A DNA stretch of 64,000 nucleotides. Source: Campylobacterota bacterium. Lineage in GTDB: Bacteria; Campylobacterota; Campylobacteria; Campylobacterales; Thiovulaceae. The stretch covers positions 248,001 through 312,000 of the forward strand of contig JASKOM010000002.1 of the NCBI GenBank assembly GCA_030152305.1. The letters run 5' to 3'. The notes under the pieces are model-generated. The model saw nothing but the letters and a program-made list of their open reading frames with translations, was not told the origin of the DNA and did no database searches. The first letter of the stretch is position 1. Each line of letters begins with the position of its first letter. The position numbers and the translations under genes are program-made. Below, in pieces: positions 8,939 to 17,400 of the stretch.

Positions 8939-10147
8939 ATGAATTTTAAAGCAATTGCCGAAAAATATGGCACTCCGTTATATGTCTATGATTTTGACTA
9001 TTTTCATGAAAGATTTCTCGAATTACGAAAAGCTTTCAGAGGCAATAAATTATTAATTGCCTATGCTGTTAAATCAAATTCAAATCTAAGTGTTATTAAC
9101 AAATTTTCTCAACTTGACGGCGGAGCTGATTGTGTTTCAATTGGTGAAGTTAAACGAGCATTAAAAGCTGGTGTTGAAAAATATCGAATTATTTTTTCTG
9201 GTGTTGGCAAAAGCGATTCTGAAATTCGTGAAGCTCTCGAACTTGATATTTTATTTATTAATCTCGAAAGTGAAGCCGAAATGTTGCGAGTTGAACAAGT
9301 TGCAAAAGAGCTGAATAAACAGGCAAGAATTTCTGTTCGAGTTAATCCAAATATTGATCCGCAAACTCATCCTTATATTTCAACTGGACTTCACGAAAAT
9401 AAATTTGGTGTTGATATCGACACAGCAAAACGAATTTATTTATATGCAAAAAGATCAGAATTTTTAAAACCTGTTGGTTTACATTTTCATATTGGTTCGC
9501 AATTGACAAAATTAGCTCCAATTCGAGATTCAGCTGAAAAAATTTCTAATTTATTAAGACATTTGAAAGCTCTTGAAATCGATATTAAATTTTTTGATAT
9601 TGGCGGTGGAATCGGAGTTCAATATCGCGATGAGGTAACAATTTCGCCAAAAGATTATGCTGAAGCAATATTATCAGTTATCAACGGTTTAGATGTTACG
9701 ATTATTTTAGAACCAGGAAGATTCTTAGTTGCAAACGGTGGCTATTTTTTAACTTCTGTTTTATATGAGAAAAAAAATGGCAATAAAAGATTTGTCATTA
9801 TCGACGGTGCAATGAACGATTTATTAAGACCAAGTTTATATGGTGCTTTTCACGATATCGAATTTGTTAATAATAGTTCAGAAACCTCATCGGCTGATAT
9901 CGTTGGTCCAATTTGCGAAAGTGGTGATTTTATTGCAAAAAATAGAGAAACACCAATTGATGTAAAAAGCGGTGATTTATTAGTCGTAAAATCAGCTGGA
10001 GCTTACGGTTTTTCAATGTCAAGTAATTATAACACTCGCGGTCGAGTTGCAGAAATTGCCCTCGAAAATGGAAATGACAGATTAATTCGGGCTAGAGAAA
10101 CATTTGAAGATTTAATCGCTCTCGAAGAGAAATATTTAATAAAATAA
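8939..10147 (+). CDS. lysA: Diaminopimelate decarboxylase
   Basis: The 402-residue protein is a fold-type III PLP decarboxylase that makes L-lysine from meso-DAP. The PLP lysine is K45 in YAVKSNSN. The glycine-rich phosphate site is FFDIGGGIG, the family motif EPGRFLVANGG is present, and the substrate/PLP-binding CESGDF block lies near residue 325. A spaced AAAGGA Shine-Dalgarno supports the start. The methyltransferase gene begins three bases after its stop, so the methyltransferase genes probably ride on the lysA transcript. Two GATGAGGT sites lie within it (9629, 9884). Confidence 0.95.
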   Translation: MNFKAIAEKYGTPLYVYDFDYFHERFLELRKAFRGNKLLIAYAVKSNSNLSVINKFSQLDGGADCVSIGEVKRALKAGVEKYRIIFSGVGKSDSEIREALELDILFINLESEAEMLRVEQVAKELNKQARISVRVNPNIDPQTHPYISTGLHENKFGVDIDTAKRIYLYAKRSEFLKPVGLHFHIGSQLTKLAPIRDSAEKISNLLRHLKALEIDIKFFDIGGGIGVQYRDEVTISPKDYAEAILSVINGLDVTIILEPGRFLVANGGYFLTSVLYEKKNGNKRFVIIDGAMNDLLRPSLYGAFHDIEFVNNSSETSSADIVGPICESGDFIAKNRETPIDVKSGDLLVVKSAGAYGFSMSSNYNTRGRVAEIALENGNDRLIRARETFEDLIALEEKYLIK

Positions 10148-10150
10148 TTA

Positions 10151-12445
10151 ATGCCTAAACTCAAAGTAATCTCTTTATTTGCTGGTGCTGGTGGAGTTGA
10201 TGTCGGTTTTAAAAAAGCTGGTTTTGAAATAATTTGGGCAAATGATTTTGATGAAAATGCTGTGAATACTTTTAAGTTAAATCTTGGTGATCATATCGTG
10301 CTTGGTGATATAACTCAAATTTCTAGCGATCAGATTCCAAATGATGTTGATGTGATCACGGGCGGATTTCCTTGTTTTGTAGCTGGAACTAAAATTTATA
10401 CAGAACAAGGTTATAAAAATATCGAAGATATCGTTGTTGGTGATCCTGTTTTAACTCACAAAAATAGATTTCAAAAAGTTGTTATTCGAATGGTAAATCA
10501 GACTAGAGAAATTTATAAAATCAAAGCGATGGGTATTCCAGAAATTGGAACAACTCATAATCATCCTTTTTATGTCATGCAAAAAGATTGGTCAGAACCA
10601 CAATGGATCGATGCAAAAGATTTAAATAAAAAACACTATTTATCAATTCCGATTAATAATTATTCTAAATTGCCAAGTTGGAATGGTATTGAAACCGTTG
10701 TTAATCAGTTTAAGACAAAAAATAAAAATCAATTGTCAAGTTTTTTAGATAAACATATATTCTGGTGGTTTGTTGGTAGATATTTAGCTGATGGGTGGTT
10801 AATTAATTATCCAAAACAAAATCGAAAAAACAGTCAAGTATATAAGGTTTATCTATCTGCTGGTAAGCATGAAAAAGAAGCGGTGGAAAAACAGTTAAAT
10901 TTGCTAAATCTCCACTATACTATTGATGAAGATGAATCAGTATATAAATATATATTTAGTAATGAAGAGTTTTATTATTTTCTACTACAATTTGGCAAGT
11001 ATGCCTACGGAAAAACAATTACTTCAGATATGTTAAATCTGCCAAAAGATTTACTTAAAAGCTTTTTAGATGGCTATCTTTCAGGTGATGGCACTTTTCA
11101 TAAAAGCACTGAATCGTGGCGATTTGCAACAGTTAGTAAAACTTTGGCTTATGGTATTCAGCAAATTATTTATAAAGTTTATGAGACTTCTTGTGCAATA
11201 TATAAAATTCAAAAACCAGAGCAAGGTATTATTCAAGGTAGGACTGTTTCACTTAAAACTGAATATCAAGGAAGCTTTAAATTAAATAAAACAAGTAGCA
11301 ATAGTTTTATAAAAGATGGTTTTCTTTGGCTACCTTTTCGCACAAAAGAGATTTTAGTCAAAGATGCAACTGTTTATAACTTCGAAGTCGAAGAAGATAA
11401 TTCTTATACGGCTAATAATGCAGTTGTTCATAATTGCCAAGGCTTTTCAGTCGCCAACACAAAGCGAAGTATCGATGATAAACGAAACTTTTTATATAAA
11501 GAATTATTGCGAGTTGTCAAAGATAAAAAGCCTAAATATTTTATAGCTGAAAATGTCAAAGGACTTTTATCGCTTTCTGGTGGTCTTGTCATGAAAATGA
11601 TTGAAGATGACTTTCGTGAAATTGGCTATAACATGAATTATCGATTATTAAATTCGGCTGATTATGGTGTTCCGCAACTTCGAGAACGGGTAATTATTAT
11701 TGGTAACCGTTTAGGTTTACCGAATCCTTTTCCAGAACCGACACATATGAAACAGGAGCGAGATAACGATAATTTGTTTTCGTTTGTCTCGAATTTGCTA
11801 CCTCATCGAACAGTTAAAAACTCAATAAGCTATCTTGAAAATATCGAAACCGTCGAAAGAAATTCAAATCAAATTATCGAAATCAACGGAAAGAAAATAC
11901 ATAATCATATAGCCTACACGAATGTTGATAATATCTTTTGGAAAAGAGAAGGCGATACGACTCAAGAAGAAATTTGTGATTATTTAAAATATTGGCGAGA
12001 CAAAAAAGGGATTTCGACTAAAAGAATTGATGAGATTTTTGGTTATCGACACACGGCTGGACATTGGTTTAGAAAAGATAATAATTCTGGCTCAATTCCG
12101 AAACCGTCTGACTGGTGGAAACTAAAAGAGATTTTAGGTTTTGATGATAAATATGATAAATTCGTAACTAATCTTGTTGAAAAAGAGATTATATTCGAGC
12201 AATCTTTGAGAATCACAAATTGGAATCGACCAAGCGATACGATTACAGCTTCAACTCCAGAAATTCATATCAATAAAAAGCGAAGATTATCTGTTCGTGA
12301 ATGTGCAATTTTGCAGACTTTTCCAGATGACTTTATTTTTACAGGTTCGCTTTCAGCTCAACATCGTCAAGTTGGAAATGCGGTTCCGCCGTTATTAGCT
12401 GAAAAGATAGCCCTAGAAATTAAGAAAGTGTTGGAGAAACAATAA
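10151..12445 (+). CDS. DNA cytosine-5 methyltransferase interrupted by an intein
   Basis: Total frame is 764 residues; removing the 354-residue intein leaves a 410-residue m5C methyltransferase. Motif I (SLFAGAGGVDVGF) is at residues 8-20. Motif IV is split as GGFP, intein, CQGFS. Motif VI ENVKGLL follows, and the C-terminal motif X is QVGNAVPPLL. The region between has a long target-recognition segment with SIPKPSDWWKLKEIL. It would methylate C5 of cytosine in a specific DNA site, but only after splicing restores the Pro-Cys-Gln catalytic motif. It is followed by two more methyltransferase genes and no recognisable nuclease. One GATGAGGT site is in the extein (11800). Confidence 0.93.
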   Translation: MPKLKVISLFAGAGGVDVGFKKAGFEIIWANDFDENAVNTFKLNLGDHIVLGDITQISSDQIPNDVDVITGGFPCFVAGTKIYTEQGYKNIEDIVVGDPVLTHKNRFQKVVIRMVNQTREIYKIKAMGIPEIGTTHNHPFYVMQKDWSEPQWIDAKDLNKKHYLSIPINNYSKLPSWNGIETVVNQFKTKNKNQLSSFLDKHIFWWFVGRYLADGWLINYPKQNRKNSQVYKVYLSAGKHEKEAVEKQLNLLNLHYTIDEDESVYKYIFSNEEFYYFLLQFGKYAYGKTITSDMLNLPKDLLKSFLDGYLSGDGTFHKSTESWRFATVSKTLAYGIQQIIYKVYETSCAIYKIQKPEQGIIQGRTVSLKTEYQGSFKLNKTSSNSFIKDGFLWLPFRTKEILVKDATVYNFEVEEDNSYTANNAVVHNCQGFSVANTKRSIDDKRNFLYKELLRVVKDKKPKYFIAENVKGLLSLSGGLVMKMIEDDFREIGYNMNYRLLNSADYGVPQLRERVIIIGNRLGLPNPFPEPTHMKQERDNDNLFSFVSNLLPHRTVKNSISYLENIETVERNSNQIIEINGKKIHNHIAYTNVDNIFWKREGDTTQEEICDYLKYWRDKKGISTKRIDEIFGYRHTAGHWFRKDNNSGSIPKPSDWWKLKEILGFDDKYDKFVTNLVEKEIIFEQSLRITNWNRPSDTITASTPEIHINKKRRLSVRECAILQTFPDDFIFTGSLSAQHRQVGNAVPPLLAEKIALEIKKVLEKQ
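10373..11434 (+). mobile_element. Intein with LAGLIDADG endonuclease in the m5C methyltransferase
   Basis: The 354-residue insertion begins with Cys (CFVAGTKIYT, block A) and ends FEVEEDNSYTANNAVVHN (blocks F/G), followed by Cys+1 of the host. Block B is TTHNHPFYV with the conserved His. The two endonuclease helices are FVGRYLADGWL and FLDGYLSGDGTF, so the homing function looks intact. The boundaries keep the host frame, and the joined extein reads GGFP|CQGFS. The Cys+1 is the methyltransferase nucleophile. Both ends resemble the first nrdA intein. No GATGAGGT site lies inside. Confidence 0.93.
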
Positions 12446-12459
12446 GGATAAAAAATAAA

Positions 12460-13464
12460 TTGACAACTCTTGAACTTTTTGCAGGTGCTGGTGGATTAGC
12501 TTTGGGTTTAGAAAAAGCAGGTTTTGAAACTATCGGGCTAGTTGAAAATAATAAATTTGCTTCGCAAACTTTAAAGAAAAATAGACCAAATTGGAATGTT
12601 ATAAATGAAGATATTGAAAAAGTCGTCCAAAATGGAATTAAAAATTATTTAAATAATTTTAAATATTTAGATTTGCTTTCTGGCGGTTATCCGTGTCAAT
12701 CGTTTTCTTATGCTGGAAAAAAATTAGGTTTAGATGATACTCGAGGAACTCTGTTTTATTTTTATGCAGAAATCTTAAAAGAGTTGCAACCTAAAATATT
12801 TTTAGCTGAAAATGTCAAAGGCTTAGTTTCACATGATCAAGGTTTAACTTTGAAAACGATGATAAATGTATTCGAAGATGTTGGTTATAAAGTCTCTTAT
12901 AGAGTTCTTAATTCGTTAAATTACGGTGTTGCACAAAAACGAGAACGAATTTTTATAATAGGAATTCGAGATGATATTTATAAACAAAAAGGTGAATTTA
13001 TATTTCCAGAACCTTTAAAAAAGATATTAACATTAAAAGATGTTTTGCAAAATGTGCCAGATTCGTTATGTGGAACTTATTCAGATAAGAAAAAAGATGT
13101 TTTGAAACTTGTTCCCGCTGGTGGCTGTTGGCGAGATTTACCTGATGAGGTAGCAAAAGATTATATGGGTGGAAGTTATCATTTGGGTGGTGGCAAAACT
13201 GGAATAGCAAGAAAATTATCTTGGGACGAACCAGCTTTAACTGTTTTGTGTTCGCCATCTCAAAAACAGACCGAACGATGTCATCCTGACGAATTAAGAC
13301 CTTTTTCTGTTCGTGAAAATGCAAGAATTCAAAGTTTTCCTGACGGTTGGGATTTTGTTGGTTCAATTTCAGAACAATACAAACAAGTTGGAAATGCTGT
13401 TCCTGTTGAATTGGCAAAACATGTTGGATTAAAAATTAAAGAATATTTAGAAAAATATGAATAA
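12460..13464 (+). CDS. Second DNA cytosine-5 methyltransferase
   Basis: A TTG start with AAGGA upstream gives 334 residues. All core m5C motifs are present and uninterrupted: TLELFAGAGGLALGL at the N-terminus, GGYPCQSFSYAG with the catalytic Cys near residue 79, ENVKGLVSH, the QKRERIFIIG block and the terminal QVGNAVPVELAKH. It is shorter than the first enzyme and clearly a different paralogue with its own target-recognition region. It lies 14 bases after the first methyltransferase and overlaps the following adenine methyltransferase by 8 bases. One GATGAGGT site (13144) is inside. Confidence 0.93.
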   Translation: MTTLELFAGAGGLALGLEKAGFETIGLVENNKFASQTLKKNRPNWNVINEDIEKVVQNGIKNYLNNFKYLDLLSGGYPCQSFSYAGKKLGLDDTRGTLFYFYAEILKELQPKIFLAENVKGLVSHDQGLTLKTMINVFEDVGYKVSYRVLNSLNYGVAQKRERIFIIGIRDDIYKQKGEFIFPEPLKKILTLKDVLQNVPDSLCGTYSDKKKDVLKLVPAGGCWRDLPDEVAKDYMGGSYHLGGGKTGIARKLSWDEPALTVLCSPSQKQTERCHPDELRPFSVRENARIQSFPDGWDFVGSISEQYKQVGNAVPVELAKHVGLKIKEYLEKYE

Positions 13465-14323
13465 TATATATCAACCATTTATAAAATGGGTCGGAGGAAA
13501 AAGAGGTCTTCTTTCTCAAATTATTCCAAAATTAGCTCACGAATTTAATAATTATTTTGAACCATTTTTAGGTGGTGGAGCAATATTTTTTGAACTTTTC
13601 TCAAAAGGAGTTTTAAAAAATAAACAAGTTTATCTTTCTGATATTAATTCGGAACTGATAAATTCGTATCGAGCTGTTCGAGATAATTCAAAAGATTTAA
13701 TAACAAATTTAGAAAATCTTCAAAAACTTCATTCTGAAAAATTATATTATGAAATTCGAGCTTGGGATCAAGATGCAAATTTTAAAAATCGCGACCTCAT
13801 CGAACGAGCTTCGAGATTTATTTATCTTAACAAAACTTGTTTTAATGGACTTTATCGAGTGAATAAAAAAGGCTTTTTTAATGTTCCAATTGGAAATTAT
13901 AAAAATCCAAACATCGCAGATATCGAACGAATTATGAACAGTAGCGAAGCTTTGCAAAATGTCAAAATCGATAATTTTGACTTTGAAACAGCTCTGAAAA
14001 AAGTTCAAAAAAATGATTTAATTTATTTAGATCCGCCATATTATCCGTTAAATAAAACTTCTAATTTTACTTCTTATTCAGAAAATGATTTTTCTGAAGA
14101 TATGCAAATTGCACTTTTTGATGAGTTTAATCGTTTAATTAAAATTGGTTCAAAACCTTTTCAAAGTAATTCAAGTGCTGATTTTATAAAAAAACTATAT
14201 TCAAATTATCAAATCGAAATTATCTCGGCAAATCGTTTTATTAATTCTAAAGCAGATAGCAGAGGTAAAATCGATGAGGTATTAATTTCAAGATTACAAC
14301 AAATTAATTCTAATAAAACTTAA
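13457..14323 (+). CDS. Dam-type DNA adenine-N6 methyltransferase
   Basis: The 288-residue protein has the class D12 (Dam) order: FIKWVGGKRGLL near residue 7, the SAM-binding FEPFLGGGAIFFEL, an FNGLYRVN segment and the catalytic DLIYLDPPYYP near residue 192. It should methylate N6 of adenine; the site cannot be predicted by eye. It overlaps the preceding m5C gene by 8 bases and closes the methyltransferase trio. No restriction endonuclease gene is adjacent. Two GATGAGGT sites are present (13794, 14273). Confidence 0.92.
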   Translation: MNNIYQPFIKWVGGKRGLLSQIIPKLAHEFNNYFEPFLGGGAIFFELFSKGVLKNKQVYLSDINSELINSYRAVRDNSKDLITNLENLQKLHSEKLYYEIRAWDQDANFKNRDLIERASRFIYLNKTCFNGLYRVNKKGFFNVPIGNYKNPNIADIERIMNSSEALQNVKIDNFDFETALKKVQKNDLIYLDPPYYPLNKTSNFTSYSENDFSEDMQIALFDEFNRLIKIGSKPFQSNSSADFIKKLYSNYQIEIISANRFINSKADSRGKIDEVLISRLQQINSNKT

Positions 14324-14478
14324 TAAAGCTTTAAGATTGCATTTAAATTAAAAAAGCATTATAATACTAGCAAGAAGTAAGACAATAAATATTAATGATA
14401 TATATCAATTAATATATAAAATCATTAATATAATTCTATATTACTTCGAAATTCAACCAATCACAGAAAGGAGAGTCA

Positions 14479-17400
14479 ATGAGTTGGCTCATGTCAAGAC
14501 TAATTTTATTAGTCGGTATTTCTTTAATGTTTTATGGTTGTGGAAGTGGAACAGAAACCGCTTCTTCAATTCCTAAAACAAACGGAGGCTCAACCAATAT
14601 TCCTAACACATCAGGTTCAACAAATACGAATACTGATTCAGGAACAAATGTTGTCGTAACTAATCCTTCAACTAACGAAGGTAGTTCAAGCGGAACAACA
14701 ACTGTAGCAACAAAAAAATTGTTATTCGTTGATGCAACTTGTTCAGGTCTTACACTTAATGCTATTAATGTTTCGAACAATATTATTGGCAAAGTAACAA
14801 CAGATTCTGACGGTGTTGCTTCAGTTCCAACAGATACTACTTATGTTCAGTTTGAAATTGGCGGTGTTGTTCTTGGCAAAGTTGAATCAAGTGGAATTAT
14901 TGCAATTTCTGAATTATTCAAAAATTCAAGCATTAATGATAAACGAGTATTATTTTTATCACGACTATTATTAACGATAGACAGTGATCAAAATGTAGAA
15001 AATGGCATTAATATCGATTCCGCTATTTCAACAAAAGTTGGAACTTTCAAATCATCAACTGGTTATATTTTTGGTTCTTTTGATAAAACAGAATCAGAAG
15101 TTACAGCGATATTAACTGAATTTGTTAATTATCTTGGTTGGAGTGCTGATCGAGTTGTTTCTCAAGCTAATGCTTTAGCTCATTTAAAACAATCGATGAC
15201 AGAACTTGAAGATCAAGTAACAACAGTTACATTAAATGCTGGTGATGATGCAAATTGTCCAAATGGTGGTATCAAACGAATTCATAATGTTGATTTTGAC
15301 AAAACAGATAGCAATAGTTCATCGAATGAATATGTTGATTATTTTTGTGATAAAACAAATAGTGTTGATCAAACAAAAAGTTATGAATTAAGTTCAGGAA
15401 ATGATAAATGTCCAGATGGTGGCTTAAAAATTCATCATACTATTTATAGTCAAAATAGTGATACTCAAGTTCTTGGTGATATCGTTTCTGAATATGATGA
15501 ATATCGATGTAATGGTGCTTCTGCTTATCAAACAAATACATTTGTTGGTTACTCAATTGGAACTTCATCTGAATCTTGCCAAAAAGTTTCTGCTGTAAAA
15601 ACAAAAACTGTTACAAATGAAAGCGGAGTTGCTATTCAAAAATCAACAGAAAATATTTGCCTTGATAAAACAGATTACACTGTTTCAGTTGTTCAACTTT
15701 TGTCTAATGATATTTGTCAATTTAACGGTTTAAGAGTTGATTACAGTTCTGATGACGAAATAGTTGAAACTCAATATTTATGTAATCAAAAATCATCTGC
15801 TGGTTTTATTGCTGGAGAACATAAAATTTCTGCAATTTCTGTTACTGATACATCTATTTGTCCTGATGGCGGAATTGAATTTCAACATTCAGCTGATAAC
15901 GATAACAACGGTGAATTTGAAACAAATTATTCAGAAATTAAATGTAGCGGTTCATCGACCTCATCATCAAATGAATCTAAGTCATCAGTAATCACAACTT
16001 CAACAAATGTTTTATTAACTTCTGAAATGAATGACTTTTCAAAATGTCCAAACGGTGGTTTCCGAATTGAAAAAATCATGAAACAAGATAATAGAATCAT
16101 TGCTGAATATAACGATTACAACTGCACACCAACAGCGACAAATATGAATCGCGATGAGGTAACACCAGTTGCTCTAAAATATGCTGATTATTCAAAAGAT
16201 GAAGGTTCAAAAAATATTTGGTGTCCAAATGGCGGAATAAAATATGAACATAAAGTTTATTTTAATGATTTATTAAATTATGAATATTATGATATTAATT
16301 GTTCGCCACACACAACAAATGAAATAAATACAACTATCGAATTAAAAGTTGCTGATTATTCAACTGCTGAAGGTTCAAAAAATATTTGGTGTCCAAATGG
16401 TGGTAAATTAGTTAGTCATAAAGTTATTTTCAATGGAGATATTAAACATTTTTCAAATTATGAATACAACACGATTCATTGTGTAGATTTAAATTGGGAA
16501 GATTCTTATGAAAGTAATGAAACAAATACAAGAGTTGTTTTAGCTTTTGGTGATTCAACTTGTTTATACGGTGGAATTATCGAAACTCATAAACGATTTA
16601 AAAAAGCTGACAACGAATATATAGCTCAATGGGATTACAATACAACAACATGTTCAACTGTTAATTACAACGAAGTAAAAGATGTCGCAACAGAAATTAA
16701 GCTAGAAATTGGAAATGCAATTTGTCCAGATGGTGGAAAAATAATTCAACATCAAAAATTTGCAGATAATCAACTTATTGCTTCTTCAGATTACAACGAA
16801 ACAATTTGTGACGGTTTAAACTGGAGCGATACATATGAAAAAGTAATAGTTGTTGATAACAAACCTGCTGTTTGTCCATATGGTGGAAAAATTGAAACTC
16901 ATCAACGATTTACTAATGGTAGCGGTATTCATGTTGCAAAATGGGATTACAATACAACAACTTGTTCAAGTATTAATTACAACGAAACTAGAGAAGTAAT
17001 TACAGAAGTTGAACTTGAAATCGGAAGCACAATTTGTCCAGATGGTGGAAAAGTTATTCAACATCAACGATTTGGAGATTTTGACAACGACGGTAATTCA
17101 ACAGATCATATTGCTTATTGGGACTATAACGAAACAATTTGTGAAGGTCTAAACTGGAATGATACTCGAGAAGAAACTGTTGAACTTAATGCTTCAGCTC
17201 AAGATTGTCCATATGGCGGAACTGTAATTCAACATCAAAGATGGATCGGTGATGTTCATGTTACAAAATGGGATTACAATTCAACATATTGCACAGGTGA
17301 TATAGTTTATAAAGCTAATGCGATAGCTGAATATGAACTTCCACTTGGTGATTCAAGTTGTCCAACTGGTGGCAAAATTGTTACTTTTGTTCAAACAAAT

